A stretch of 54,116 nt of DNA, from NCBI GenBank assembly GCA_021772535.1, contig JAJFLV010000071.1, positions 1-54,116 of the forward strand, read 5' to 3'. Position 1 is the first letter of the stretch. Each line of letters opens with the position of its first letter. The position numbers and the translations under genes are program-made. Source of the stretch: Opitutales bacterium (GTDB lineage Bacteria; Verrucomicrobiota; Verrucomicrobiia; Opitutales; UBA2987). Shown here piece after piece: positions 9,430 through 18,989 of the stretch. Below the pieces are notes generated by a model. The model was given only the letters and a program-made list of their open reading frames with translations. It was not told the origin of the DNA and did no database searches.

Positions 9430-10823
9430 AGGCCACTAATTACCAGGGAATGCTTCTCCCGCCAGATCCAAACCTGAACGACCTGCAGGAATTAGCCCCT
9501 GATTATGAAGCAATGCTTCTTTCGATAATGACGGTTTTGGCAGACCGCTATGAGAAAACGACCGATTATCCTTTTATCGATACGAAACTAGACCTTTTAA
9601 CCGGCAAGGATTTTTCCACTGATGACCTAGTTCGGGGACGACCGACAATTTACGGGTGGATTCAGGGGCGTGGCCTGGAAGCGTTGGCGGGTCATTGCAG
9701 TTGGATGCGCCGTCGAGGGTTGAATAAGGATTTGCTGCAACGCCTGGAAACTATACTGAAGGAGGTCCTGCAATCGATAAGGGATATCCGGCAAAGGAAC
9801 CAGGGGCACCTTAGTTTTTTTATGACTCCGAAGGGTGAAGCATTTTCACTGGATGATACTGGGAACCGAGTCATTTTTACAATGGAGAAGGATTCGCCTT
9901 ATGGAACAACCGATCTTTTCTCTGCTAAAGGAATTTATAAGGCAGCATGTTATCTGGGTGATGAGACGCTGGTAAAAGAAGCCGTATTCTACCTGGGTAA
10001 TATCGATTCGGCCATCTGGTCCGGAAAATTTGTAAATGATCAGAAGCAGCTTGATCCCAAAAATCCGGTTGAACCGAGGCCTGGACATTTCCCTCATGGA
10101 TCCTTCATGCTGCAAATCGGGACAGCCGCATTGCTGGCCGAAAATGGCGATCGCAATGCTGTTGAGATGGGCTTAAAGCATATAAGACACGAGTTGACCC
10201 ACTACATTAATCTCAAAAACAAGATTCCGGAATTACAGGAATACGATATGTGGGAGGCTATCGATTGCGATAACCAGCCCTATCGCAATAATGGGAAAAT
10301 AATTTCCGATCCCGGCCATGCTACAGAACTGGTCGGATTAATTTTGAAATTTTTGCAAACGTTGGAGAAAAAAGACCTGCTTGAAGCGAAACAACAAAAG
10401 GAGTGCCATAAATTGAAAGGGATTATATTGAAGGTCTTTTTTCAGAATTTTAAAAATGGTTACAGAGCCGGGCCGGGCGGAATCTGCAAATCCTATGATT
10501 TGGTATCCGGGCACCCGATCAATACGGATATGCCTTGGTGGAATCTGCCGGAAACCCTGAGGGTGGCAGTTCTGGGCCATAACGTTGCTGAGAATGTTAA
10601 TGATCGCCAGCACTGCCTGAGCATTTTCAGCAAATGCCACAACGCCTTTACCAGACACTATGTTTTGCCCAATCGCTTTCTCATGGCTGTGCAAACCCGT
10701 AATGCCAAAGGGCATGCAATTGCCGTGATTCCAGCCACACCCGATGCCGATCCCGGTTACCATACCGGGTTATCTATCATTGATGTGTTAAATTTGTTCG
10801 ATTCCTGGAAATCGGTTTCATAG
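9426..10823 (+). CDS. AGE-family (N-acylglucosamine 2-epimerase-like) protein
   Basis: A 465-aa helix-rich protein with the (alpha/alpha)6-barrel signature of the AGE family: DPGHATELVGLILKFL (His298) and PWWNLPETLRVAVL (residues 370-383) correspond to the NPGH and WW.Q.E blocks that carry the active-site His and Glu. The family interconverts GlcNAc and ManNAc, or epimerises other sugars at C2. The start overlaps the nagA stop, so it is in the same operon, which favours an amino-sugar substrate such as ManNAc released from sialic acid. Sequence outside these blocks is divergent, so cellobiose or mannose epimerase activity cannot be excluded. Confidence 0.75.
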   Translation: MKATNYQGMLLPPDPNLNDLQELAPDYEAMLLSIMTVLADRYEKTTDYPFIDTKLDLLTGKDFSTDDLVRGRPTIYGWIQGRGLEALAGHCSWMRRRGLNKDLLQRLETILKEVLQSIRDIRQRNQGHLSFFMTPKGEAFSLDDTGNRVIFTMEKDSPYGTTDLFSAKGIYKAACYLGDETLVKEAVFYLGNIDSAIWSGKFVNDQKQLDPKNPVEPRPGHFPHGSFMLQIGTAALLAENGDRNAVEMGLKHIRHELTHYINLKNKIPELQEYDMWEAIDCDNQPYRNNGKIISDPGHATELVGLILKFLQTLEKKDLLEAKQQKECHKLKGIILKVFFQNFKNGYRAGPGGICKSYDLVSGHPINTDMPWWNLPETLRVAVLGHNVAENVNDRQHCLSIFSKCHNAFTRHYVLPNRFLMAVQTRNAKGHAIAVIPATPDADPGYHTGLSIIDVLNLFDSWKSVS

Positions 10824-10832
10824 TAAAGAACA

Positions 10833-12098
10833 ATGCCAAAAAATTTGAAACAACCGGTGCGGTTGATAGTTGTTGGGGCAGGAATCCGGGGCATTGGCTA
10901 TGCATCCTACGCCCTCGCTCACCCGCGTAAGGCAAAGATTGTGGGAGTGGCAGAACCAAGGGATACCTATCGGGAAAAAATGGCCTTGGAACACCGCATC
11001 CCCAACGAAAATCTGTTTCAGCATTGGGAAGAATTATTGGAAAAAGATCGTTTTGCAGATGCAGTCATAATTGCCACTCAGGACGATTTGCATGTTGAAC
11101 CAACGGTAGCATTAAGTAGCAAAGGCTATCACCTGATGCTGGAAAAACCGATGGCGCCCAACGAAAAGGATTGCCGGAGCATTGTTTCAGCAGCTCTTGA
11201 GAATGGTATAATTTTCGCCGTTTGCCATGTCATGCGTTACACCCGTTATACCAAAACACTCAAACGGTTGCTCGATTCAGGCGCCATCGGCAAGATCATT
11301 TCCATCCATCACCTGGAACCGGTTGGCTACTGGCACCAGGCCCATTCTTTTGTTCGTGGAAATTGGAGGAAGGAAAATGAATCCTCACCCATGCTGTTGG
11401 CCAAATCCTGCCACGACATTGATTGGGTACGCTATTTATTTGGAGCAAAGTGCACTGCGGTTTCCTCTTTTGGTGGACTCCATCATTTCAGGAAGAGTGA
11501 AAAGCCGGCCAAAGCCGGAAAGGCTGAGATCTGCCTGGATTGCAATTTCGAGCCGGAATGCGCCTATTCAGCCAAAAAGATCTACCTGGGCAGGCTCAAT
11601 AATGAACAAACGGGATGGCCGGTAAATGTGCTTGCCTTAAATCCCACAATGGAAAACGTGACCGAGGCTCTTCGCGAGGGTCCCTATGGCAGGTGTGTTT
11701 ACGAATGCGACAACGACGTAGTCGATCATCAGGTAGTCAATTTGCAATTCGAAGGAGGAGGAACGGCCGCTTTCACTATGACCGCATTTACCAAAGCAAG
11801 TCACCGCAAAACCCATATATTTGGAACCAAAGGGGAAATTTATGGTGACGGCTCAAAAATACAATGTTTTGATTTTCTAACAGATTCCTCCGAGATAATC
11901 GATACCGAAGCTGCTTCTTCCACGATTCTCGGTGGTCACGGAGGAGGTGACCTCGGAATGATGGAAGACTTTATCACTGCCGTAGCCGAAAACGATCCAC
12001 AAAAAATTCTTACGGGCCCGGAGGAAACACTGGAGTCCCATGGGATAGTTTTCGCTGCAGAGAAGTCGAGACGCGAAGGTCGCATCGTTAACTTGTGA
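10833..12098 (+). CDS. Gfo/Idh/MocA-family oxidoreductase
   Basis: An NAD(P)-dependent sugar oxidoreductase of 421 aa. The Rossmann motif VVGAGIRGIGYAS (residues 13-25) and the EKP triad (104-106, Lys105 catalytic) are clear; SCHDIDWVRYLF in the middle is the usual substrate-site block. A Cys-rich insert, CLDCNFEPECAYSAKKIY, follows and is typical of one large PVC/Bacteroidetes subfamily; it might bind a metal, but this is not shown. It starts 9 bases after the epimerase stop, so it belongs to the nagBA operon. It could act on an unusual amino-sugar or an oxidised sugar before the Nag steps; the exact substrate is not deducible. Confidence 0.88.
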   Translation: MPKNLKQPVRLIVVGAGIRGIGYASYALAHPRKAKIVGVAEPRDTYREKMALEHRIPNENLFQHWEELLEKDRFADAVIIATQDDLHVEPTVALSSKGYHLMLEKPMAPNEKDCRSIVSAALENGIIFAVCHVMRYTRYTKTLKRLLDSGAIGKIISIHHLEPVGYWHQAHSFVRGNWRKENESSPMLLAKSCHDIDWVRYLFGAKCTAVSSFGGLHHFRKSEKPAKAGKAEICLDCNFEPECAYSAKKIYLGRLNNEQTGWPVNVLALNPTMENVTEALREGPYGRCVYECDNDVVDHQVVNLQFEGGGTAAFTMTAFTKASHRKTHIFGTKGEIYGDGSKIQCFDFLTDSSEIIDTEAASSTILGGHGGGDLGMMEDFITAVAENDPQKILTGPEETLESHGIVFAAEKSRREGRIVNL

Positions 12099-12173
12099 AT
12101 TTATTCAGCAGCAAATTTATGCCAGAAAATCGTTTACCTGCGAGTCGATTGACTCTTTGCGGAATTCCCTATT

Positions 12174-13934
12174 ATGGCAGCGGTTGATTGGATAATTGTA
12201 GGGCTTTACCTTTGTTCAGCGCTTGGTATCGGTATTTTCTTTACCAAAAAAGCCAGTGCCAATACCTCCGATTTTTTCGTCGCAGGTCGATCCCTGCCCT
12301 GGTACATCGCAGGCACCTCAATGGTGGCTACAACTTTTTCTTCAGACACGCCGTTATTTGTTGCTGGCATGACCCGTAACGAAGGAATTTATGCCAATTG
12401 GTTTTGGTGGGGATCGGCCACCGGAATGATGGCTTCTGTTTTTTTCTTCGCCCGTTTGTGGAGGCGAACAAATGCCGTAACGGAAATTGAATTTATCGCA
12501 TTGAGATACGAGCCTTCCAAAGCAACCTCGATCCTGAGGATTCTCAATGCCATTTTTTACGGTGTGTTCAAGAATTGTGTGATAATGGCATCGGTCACTC
12601 TGGCGATGTCAAAAGTACTCGACATTATTCTGGATCTGTCGAAAGAAGCATTGTTTAGCATACCGTTATTTGGACCCGTTACTTCTTCCACCCTGATCCT
12701 GCTTCTTCTCGGGCTGACCGCCGTTCTCTACACGACTCTTTCGGGACTTTATGGGGTAGTCTATACCGACCTCATACAATTTGGTCTGGCCATGATTGGA
12801 TCGATCGCACTGGCCGTTATCGTATATATTGACTTGTCGAGTGGAAGCGGGTGGTCTCGCAGTTTTGAAAATGCGCCGGACTTAAAAATCGACACTTTTC
12901 ACTTCTTTCCGGACTTTTCCAAATTCGACTGGAAGGTATTCACTTTTCTGGTCGTTGTAGGCTTGCAATGGTGGTCTGTCGCTCCTGGTCAAGGTTACTT
13001 TGTGCAACGCATTCTGGCGACTCGATCCGAGCGCGATGCCATGCTGTCAGTCTTCTGGTTTTCAATTTGCCATTACATAATACGCAGCTGGCCCTGGTTG
13101 ATCGTCGGTTTGGCCTCAATGGTTTATTTTCCTGTGTTGGACGATCCGGAAACAGCCTACCCTAAAATGATCGATCAATTTCTACCAGTCGGACTTAAAG
13201 GCATCATGGTGGCATCTCTGCTGGCTGCATTTATGAGCACATTGGATACCCACATGAACTGGGGTTCTTCCTACCTGATTAACGATATTTACCGGCCATT
13301 TTTGGCCAAAGGCCGCGATCCTCACCATTATGTGAAGGCTGCCCGCGTGTGCATGATTTTTTTGACGGCGCTGGCTCTTGTCGTAACAACCAATTTAACC
13401 GGGATTCTCGCCGCTTATAAATATATTTTCGTTGTTATCAGCGGTGTTTCCCTGCTCCTCATCGTCCGCTGGTATTGGTGGAAGGTGAACACCTGGTCGG
13501 AAATCTCCGCATTGGTTTCCGCTCTGATCATCGGAAATGGCCTCACTATCTTGATTCCCGATCAAAATGGAGAAGATTTTTTCGCACTTCGCCTAGTCAT
13601 CAACCTGACCGTGACTTCCGCAATATGGATAATCGTTACTTTACTGACGACCAAAGAGCCGACTTCCCAGTGCAAGGAGTTCTACCGGAAAACCCGGATC
13701 AATGGAATTGGTTGGAAGAAGATTCGAGAAAATACCGGAGTGACGCCTTACCCTGACGGTTTGCAAAACGCATTTGTGGGATGGATAGCCAGTTTAGTAT
13801 TCTTATACTCGTTATTGCTAGGAGTGGGCTATCTGTTGTTTACCGATTGGCCCTTTGTTCTACTGTCCGGCGGCTTGGTCCTGATTTCCGGGTTGATCCT
13901 TAAAAAATCGCTCCAAAAATTTCATTTCGATTAA
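12174..13934 (+). CDS. sodium:solute symporter (SSS/SLC5 family)
   Basis: A 586-aa integral membrane protein with about 13-14 hydrophobic segments. The start AAVDWIIVGLYLCSALGIGIFF, then DFFVAGRSLPWYIAGTSMVATTFSSDTP, is the classical SSS N-terminus, with the sodium-site region in the first helices; LLAAFMSTLDTHMNWGSSYLINDIY is the conserved block of helix 8. The family includes sialic acid, sugar and amino-acid importers. Its position 75 bases after the Gfo/Idh/MocA gene on the same strand suggests it brings in the amino sugar or sialic acid used by the operon. It ends 30 bases from the end of the opposing gene at 13964; no clear terminator is seen in between. Confidence 0.9.
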   Translation: MAAVDWIIVGLYLCSALGIGIFFTKKASANTSDFFVAGRSLPWYIAGTSMVATTFSSDTPLFVAGMTRNEGIYANWFWWGSATGMMASVFFFARLWRRTNAVTEIEFIALRYEPSKATSILRILNAIFYGVFKNCVIMASVTLAMSKVLDIILDLSKEALFSIPLFGPVTSSTLILLLLGLTAVLYTTLSGLYGVVYTDLIQFGLAMIGSIALAVIVYIDLSSGSGWSRSFENAPDLKIDTFHFFPDFSKFDWKVFTFLVVVGLQWWSVAPGQGYFVQRILATRSERDAMLSVFWFSICHYIIRSWPWLIVGLASMVYFPVLDDPETAYPKMIDQFLPVGLKGIMVASLLAAFMSTLDTHMNWGSSYLINDIYRPFLAKGRDPHHYVKAARVCMIFLTALALVVTTNLTGILAAYKYIFVVISGVSLLLIVRWYWWKVNTWSEISALVSALIIGNGLTILIPDQNGEDFFALRLVINLTVTSAIWIIVTLLTTKEPTSQCKEFYRKTRINGIGWKKIRENTGVTPYPDGLQNAFVGWIASLVFLYSLLLGVGYLLFTDWPFVLLSGGLVLISGLILKKSLQKFHFD

Positions 13935-13963
13935 TGTTAACGCAACACAAGATGGTGAATTCA

Positions 13964-15535
13964 TTAGTCGATCCTGAATGAAAACAGACTCCCGCCGGAA
14001 TCGACCTGGAAACGCAGTTTGAAGGATTCAGTCAACCCGGAGGTGGCATTTTCACCAACCAACGCCCTCAAGGGTTTATCTTCGAAGCAAATTTTATGTC
14101 GGAGATTGTCAGCGCTTAATGCGGCCGAACCGATTGAATTTTCCAATTCATCAAGAACTTCCACAATAACAGGACCATTGCTGTTAACGAATAAATCATT
14201 TCCATTGGCACGGAGAAAAGGGGTCGTAAAAACACCGCCATCGACAGAGACGAACCCGTCGATTCGCAATCGCGCTCGAAATATTCCACCGCCGGTAACA
14301 CGGACAGGACCGGGATGATTTTTGCCAAAGGAAGAAGAACCATAATAAAAGATAAGTTCGTTACCGATCTTTAAAGGCCCTTGGCTGAAATCGGTCATAT
14401 AACCGCCATCGTTTTGACCTCGATTGCCACCTTCTTTGCCATTGGCAATGAATACCTCAGGTTTACCCGCCGTATTTGCGAATGGAACTTTTTTCCAATC
14501 CAATCCATTACGGCTTGTCACCAATTTGAAATAAGCGCACCCGGCGCTTGAATAGGAATAATCTCCCTTTCCATGCCAAACCTTGAGCAGCCCCAGCCAT
14601 TGTGAGCCATAACGCCATGCAGTAGAGCCGTAATATTCGTCATAGGGTTCATCTCCGTTAAATTTTTCACCCGCCGGAATCAAAGCCACTTCACTCAAAT
14701 TTTTAATATCTAACGGCTTATCTAATTGATCGTGAAAAATATAAGCCCTCGATCGAAATAAATTGTTTGTTACTTCATCTCTATTGTCCTGCACGAATTT
14801 TAAGGTTACCAAAAATCGTCCGGTGAGCGGATCGGGATAAAAAATCGTTACATCTGCAGGCCCAAACAGTTTTCTCCCTGCTTGGCTGTGCAAATGACGA
14901 TTTTTAGCCGCTACAATCTGAGGTCCCCTTTCCCATGTCTTCCCGTCAGCCGAATAAACGTAATATATGCCTTCACGGTCGCCTCCCCAATTAGCAAACC
15001 AAATCCAGCCTTGGTAGGGAAAATTTTCATTGGTTTTGTCGTAATAAAACGAGCATAGGTCAATATTGTTGGCATAGGTTCCGCTGTCAGGATCGTACAG
15101 ATCCCGATGGGATTTCGGAAACACCGGCTCTGGATTTCCATTTTCTCCCCCCTCCCAAGTAATTCCATCATCTGAAATGAACCGAAACAATTGTGTGCGC
15201 CGCCATCCGTCAGGCTCATCCGATTTAAGCGAAGGCGCGAACGCTAGGGCAAACATCACATATTTTTCAATTTTCGGATCGTAGATAATGGTGCCGTTGG
15301 CCTCCAGAGTTGCGGGATATTTTTCGAGCAATTTATCAATGGCAATAATCGGCCTATCACCATTAAAATCCTTGACCGGCTGGTGGAGAGTGCGAACCAG
15401 GCCCTGGCTCGAGCCAATAAGAGCGTCATCGACGAATAATTGGGCAACTCCCTCATCAACTATGAAAGACTCTCCTGCACCTGCGATCGACATGAGCGGA
15501 ATCAGAATCAAACTTATCCCAAATCTGAGCATCAT
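13964..15535 (-). CDS. exported propeller protein, GH32/GH43-like
   Basis: The preferred start is the ATG at 15535 (MMLRFGISLILIPLMSIAGAGES), which gives a clean signal peptide; the open frame begins at 15577 but adds 14 residues that spoil it. The mature protein has repeated strand blocks with SDDGITWEG, SADGKTWERG and TSRNGLDWKK, as in five-bladed GH32/GH43-type propellers. The segment DEYYGSTAW...SFGKNH is nearly identical in pattern to the C-terminal half of the 1412-aa protein at 29535-33773, so they are close paralogues. The last 80 residues form a beta-rich module shared with two further proteins here. Catalytic acids cannot be assigned with certainty. It is probably periplasmic or extracellular. 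Confidence 0.7.
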   Translation of the reverse strand: MMLRFGISLILIPLMSIAGAGESFIVDEGVAQLFVDDALIGSSQGLVRTLHQPVKDFNGDRPIIAIDKLLEKYPATLEANGTIIYDPKIEKYVMFALAFAPSLKSDEPDGWRRTQLFRFISDDGITWEGGENGNPEPVFPKSHRDLYDPDSGTYANNIDLCSFYYDKTNENFPYQGWIWFANWGGDREGIYYVYSADGKTWERGPQIVAAKNRHLHSQAGRKLFGPADVTIFYPDPLTGRFLVTLKFVQDNRDEVTNNLFRSRAYIFHDQLDKPLDIKNLSEVALIPAGEKFNGDEPYDEYYGSTAWRYGSQWLGLLKVWHGKGDYSYSSAGCAYFKLVTSRNGLDWKKVPFANTAGKPEVFIANGKEGGNRGQNDGGYMTDFSQGPLKIGNELIFYYGSSSFGKNHPGPVRVTGGGIFRARLRIDGFVSVDGGVFTTPFLRANGNDLFVNSNGPVIVEVLDELENSIGSAALSADNLRHKICFEDKPLRALVGENATSGLTESFKLRFQVDSGGSLFSFRID

Positions 15536-15573
15536 ATTTGTTAGCCGAATCGACCAGAAATTAGACAAATCTG

Positions 15574-16356
15574 TCAAGGGTTGATGGTGATTTGCTCAAT
15601 GGAGTCGCAGAGGCCGCTAGTGGCGTCGATTCGCACAAAGGCGCCGCAAAGCCTGACATCGCCTTCGGCCACGGGAAATTTTCTGGGCATGCCGTCCAGA
15701 AATCGCGCCACTACCGGCTGCACCGCCCGACCGATGACGGATTGATAGGGCCCGGTCATGCCGGCATCGGTCATGTAACCGGTTCCTCGGGAAAGAACAA
15801 CCGCATCGGCGGTGGGAATGTGGGTGTGGGTCCCGATCACGGCGCAGGCGCGACCGTCCAGATACCAGCCCATTGCAGTCTTCTCGGAGGTGGCTTCGGC
15901 ATGGATTTCCACGAAAATGGCATCGGTCTCCATTTTTAGTTTTTGAATGAGTTGGTCCGCCGTGACGAAGGGGTTTTCTGTTAATGGACGCATGAACTGG
16001 CGTCCCAGGACCGTAAAGAGGCCGAGACGAAAACCATCACTTTCCAACACCAGATATTCCCGTCCCGGACAATTGCTGGAAAGGTTGGCTGGCCGACATA
16101 CGCGGTCCAACTGATCGATTTCGGACTCGAACCCACGTTGGTCCCAGACATGGTCGCCCAGGGTGAGGGCATCGATGCCGCAGGCGAGAAGCTCATTGGC
16201 AATCTTGGCCGTCAAACCAGACCCGCCGGCGGCATTTTCGCCATTGGCGACAACGAAATCGAGACCCATTTCCTCCCGTATCCGAGGGAGTTCCTGAGAG
16301 ACTATATCCCTCCCGGGGCGGCCCACGATATCTCCTATAAAAAGTAAATTCGGCAT
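15574..16356 (-). CDS. TIGR00282/YmdB-family metallophosphoesterase
   Basis: A 260-aa cytoplasmic phosphoesterase of the YmdB type (2',3'-cyclic nucleotide phosphodiesterase in Bacillus). Metal ligands are visible: Asp9 in [10 protein letters not shown], Glu40-Asn41 in NGENAAGG, His152 in [10 protein letters not shown], and His177/His179 in [10 protein letters not shown]. The motif usually GNHxWD reads GDHVWD here (Asp68-His69). [16 protein letters not shown] is the family's C-terminal block. Length is normal. It is divergent from the ilvB region; its ATG lies 350 bases from the ilvB ATG, and the promoter is expected in that gap. The downstream exported protein gene starts 38 bases beyond its stop. 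Confidence 0.92.
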   Translation of the reverse strand: MPNLLFIGDIVGRPGRDIVSQELPRIREEMGLDFVVANGENAAGGSGLTAKIANELLACGIDALTLGDHVWDQRGFESEIDQLDRVCRPANLSSNCPGREYLVLESDGFRLGLFTVLGRQFMRPLTENPFVTADQLIQKLKMETDAIFVEIHAEATSEKTAMGWYLDGRACAVIGTHTHIPTADAVVLSRGTGYMTDAGMTGPYQSVIGRAVQPVVARFLDGMPRKFPVAEGDVRLCGAFVRIDATSGLCDSIEQITINP

Positions 16357-16457
16357 AACGAAGTTCTGATTTCCTGAATTTCAATCATTAAGAGAATGAA
16401 AAAATTCTTCAATAAAAAGTAGACATAACCGATAAAATTAGCTAAATAAAAAAACGA

Positions 16458-16574
16458 ATGATCAAAATCCGCCAGTTTTCAAATATTCCTGAAATCTACT
16501 CCGGCCTTGCCGTGAGCGCGATTAATGGCGGTTTCCTCGGCCTTATTATTTCCGTTATTGTGGCCGTAGCCTGA
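16458..16574 (+). CDS. candidate 38-aa leader peptide upstream of ilvB
   Basis: A short open frame in the 350-base gap between the YmdB-type gene and ilvB encodes 38 residues (MIKIRQFSNIPEIYSGLAVS, then AINGGFLGLIISVIVAVA). Fifteen residues are Ile, Val or Leu, and the last 12 before the stop contain eight of them, as in leader peptides that sense branched-chain aminoacyl-tRNA ahead of ilv genes. The TGA at 16572-16574 abuts a strong hairpin. There is no convincing ribosome-binding site; the upstream sequence is A-rich. It could instead be a one-helix membrane microprotein, since such helices are also rich in Ile/Val/Leu, or chance. Confidence 0.35.
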   Translation: MIKIRQFSNIPEIYSGLAVSAINGGFLGLIISVIVAVA

Positions 16575-16626
16575 TCCGGGCAGCGTTTAATTAATAAAAT
16601 AATTTTCAAACATACGCTTCCCGGAT
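16574..16626 (+). promoter_or_regulatory. strong hairpin between leader ORF and ilvB
   Basis: The arms ATCCGGGCAGCGT (16574-16586) and ACGCTTCCCGGAT (16614-16626) pair at 12 of 13 positions with a single C-U mismatch. The 27-base loop is AT-rich and can itself form a small AATTA/TAATT stem. No T-run follows the right arm, so it is not a standard intrinsic terminator; an attenuator, a processing site or a translational control structure are possible. It lies 79 bases before the ilvB start codon. Confidence 0.5.
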
Positions 16627-16705
16627 TACCTCAAAGTTTCCGCAATGGATTCCTTATGTCTGTATAAAACAATACCAATCAACTCCATGAAACAACCTGA
16701 TCAAA

Positions 16706-18508
16706 ATGAAGCCAGCCACCGTTACAAATCCACTTGAAACCGCTAATGTTGTTTCTTTCCCCAGGGAAGAAACCGGTCCACCGATGAAGGGAGCAGAAGT
16801 GCTTGTGGCCGCCCTCGAGCGCGAGGGAGTGGAAATCGTATTTGCCTACCCCGGGGGCGCTTCTATGGAACTTCATCAAGCCTTGGTCCGTTCCAAAAAG
16901 ATACGCACTATTCTTCCACGATTCGAACAAGGTGGTGGATTTATGGCTCATGGCTATGCCCGTTCCACAGGGAAAACAGGAGTTTGCATGGCTACCAGTG
17001 GCCCCGGGGCGACAAACCTGATCACTTGTATTGCGGACGCCTTCATGGACAGCATCCCTCTGGTCGCCATAAGCGGCCAGGTCCACCAATGGAACATTGG
17101 CAAGGCTGCTTTTCAGGAGACGGATTTTTTCGGAATGACCCTGCCGGTAGTCAAACACAGCTACCTGGTACTGAAGAAGGAAGACCTGCCAAGGATCGTC
17201 AAGGAGGCCTTTCACCTAGCCAATTCCGGCAGGCCGGGTCCCGTCCTGATCGATATTCCCAAAGATGTTCAGCAGGAAGTTTACGAGCCTGTATTCCCAG
17301 GTAGTGTCAACATACTCGGCTATAAAAGCTTACCAAAAGCCGGGGATGAGGAATTGCTGCCCATCCTTAGATTAATCGAGAAAGCAAAGAAACCGGTCAT
17401 TTATTCCGGCGGCGGCATCATCTCCGGACGAGCGGATGAGGAGATGAAAGCTTTTGCCGAATTGACCGGGTTGCCGGTGGCAACCACCTTGATGGGGGTG
17501 GGCTCCTTCCCCGAATCGCACCCTCAATCCCTGCGGTGGTTCGGCATGCATGGCACTGTTGCCGGGAATTTCGCGGTCTATGAAAGCGACCTCTTAATCG
17601 TGGTGGGAGCGAGGTTCGACGATCGCATTACCGGACTGGTGAGCAAGTTTGCCCCCAATGCGACCATCGTTCATATCGATATCGACAAATCCGAGCATCA
17701 GAAAAACAAGCCGGTGAAGTATCCCATTCATTCCGATGTCAAACACGCCCTTGGCCGGTTGGTGGAACTGGCAAGGACCAAGAAATTCTCCAAACCCGAT
17801 TTAAAGGATTGGTTTAAACAATTAAAAGAATGGCAGGAGGAGCATCCCTTTACCTATAAAAAGAACCACCACATTTTACCTCAGGAAGCGGTGGAAATCT
17901 TGTATGAAGAAACTGGCGGAGAGGCGATCATCACAACCGGCGTTGGCCAGCATCAGATGTGGGCAGCACAATTTTACCAATTTCACCGGCCCCGAAGCTA
18001 TGTAAGCTCCCTTGGGTTGGGTACAATGGGGTTTGGCCTTCCGGCGGCCATCGGGGCCAAGGTGGCCTGCCCGGACAGGACGGTGGTGGATATCGATGGA
18101 GATGGCTCCTTTCTCATGAATGTGCAGGAGCTGGCCACCGCCTTTGTAGAAAAAATTCCGGTTAAAGTGATCCTTATGAACAACCAGCATCTGGGCATGG
18201 TCATGCAATGGGAAGATATGTTGTACGAGGGCGTTCGCGGCCAGACCGTGCTGAGTGAACCTCATAATATTGGCACTCCTGATAACTTGGGGGGGCTTTA
18301 TCCCAATTTTGTCTCAATGGTGGAAAGTTTTGGCTGCAAGGCACGCCAAATCGTTAAACGAGAGGATCTACGCGGAGCCATTCGGGAAATGCTCGATTAT
18401 GATGGCACCTATGTTCTGGAACTGGTTGTCCCTTATGGGGAACACGTCATGCCTATGATTCAGCAAGGGAAATCAGCCAAAGAAATCCTCACCCACCCAA
18501 AAGAGTGA
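16706..18508 (+). CDS. ilvB: acetolactate synthase, large subunit
   Basis: A 600-aa ThDP enzyme that condenses two pyruvates to acetolactate in valine/leucine biosynthesis, or pyruvate with 2-oxobutyrate for isoleucine. Visible blocks: [23 protein letters not shown] at the N-terminus, [17 protein letters not shown] with catalytic Glu74, FGMHGT and VGARFDDR in the central FAD domain, and [15 protein letters not shown]...[11 protein letters not shown] as the ThDP/Mg motif. The residue before Glu74 is Phe where His is common (RHEQG). A 27-residue extension precedes the core. No regulatory subunit gene (ilvN) follows; the next gene is on the opposite strand, so ilvN must be elsewhere. The leader ORF and hairpin upstream suggest attenuation-type control (inference). 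Confidence 0.95.
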   Translation: MKPATVTNPLETANVVSFPREETGPPMKGAEVLVAALEREGVEIVFAYPGGASMELHQALVRSKKIRTILPRFEQGGGFMAHGYARSTGKTGVCMATSGPGATNLITCIADAFMDSIPLVAISGQVHQWNIGKAAFQETDFFGMTLPVVKHSYLVLKKEDLPRIVKEAFHLANSGRPGPVLIDIPKDVQQEVYEPVFPGSVNILGYKSLPKAGDEELLPILRLIEKAKKPVIYSGGGIISGRADEEMKAFAELTGLPVATTLMGVGSFPESHPQSLRWFGMHGTVAGNFAVYESDLLIVVGARFDDRITGLVSKFAPNATIVHIDIDKSEHQKNKPVKYPIHSDVKHALGRLVELARTKKFSKPDLKDWFKQLKEWQEEHPFTYKKNHHILPQEAVEILYEETGGEAIITTGVGQHQMWAAQFYQFHRPRSYVSSLGLGTMGFGLPAAIGAKVACPDRTVVDIDGDGSFLMNVQELATAFVEKIPVKVILMNNQHLGMVMQWEDMLYEGVRGQTVLSEPHNIGTPDNLGGLYPNFVSMVESFGCKARQIVKREDLRGAIREMLDYDGTYVLELVVPYGEHVMPMIQQGKSAKEILTHPKE

Positions 18509-18538
18509 CCGGCAATCGAAGTACGGGGCGGAAGCGGA

Positions 18539-18961
18539 TCAACTTTCGTGCAGTTTCTTCAAGCCCTCGAAGCCCATGGTGTAAACGCCCTTGACGGTTT
18601 CCACACCCTCTTCCTCCGTTGAACCTGGTTTGATGTCGAATTCGCAATACCAGTGAAGCTCGCAGATGGATTCTCCGACATCGCTCAATTCCATGGTCGC
18701 CACATAATTATTTATGGGTAACGGCGACTCGATAATTGAGTAGGTCAGGGAGCGGGATTCCTCTTCTAATCGTAGCAGTTTCTCGACGATTACAGTGCCA
18801 TCGGCCAGTGAAAAGGTGCGCACGGACCCCACGCCGTTGCCTTGCAGTTTGCTTTCCACAACTGCCTCAGCGTAATCGGGCAAAGCGTTAAAATCGCTGA
18901 TGGTTTCCCAGACCGCTTCGGCGGTGGCATTGATAATGGTTTTCATGGTAACTTTAGCCAT
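18539..18961 (-). CDS. SRPBCC (polyketide cyclase/START-like) family protein
   Basis: A 140-aa protein starting MAKVTMKTIINATAEAVWET, with the SRPBCC opening pattern (beta strand, then A.aVW..isDF.alP.Y) and ending KGVYTMGFEGLKKL in the long C-terminal helix. It should fold into a hydrophobic-ligand-binding helix-grip cavity; the ligand is unknown. The frame is open further up to 19120, but that part is encoded by the inverted-repeat element at 18990-19263 and is not taken as coding. The ATG at 18961 lies 29 bases from the end of that element. It converges on ilvB with a 30-base gap. Confidence 0.8.
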   Translation of the reverse strand: MAKVTMKTIINATAEAVWETISDFNALPDYAEAVVESKLQGNGVGSVRTFSLADGTVIVEKLLRLEEESRSLTYSIIESPLPINNYVATMELSDVGESICELHWYCEFDIKPGSTEEEGVETVKGVYTMGFEGLKKLHES

Positions 18962-18989
18962 TGTATGATCCCTGTTCAGGTTTTTATTA

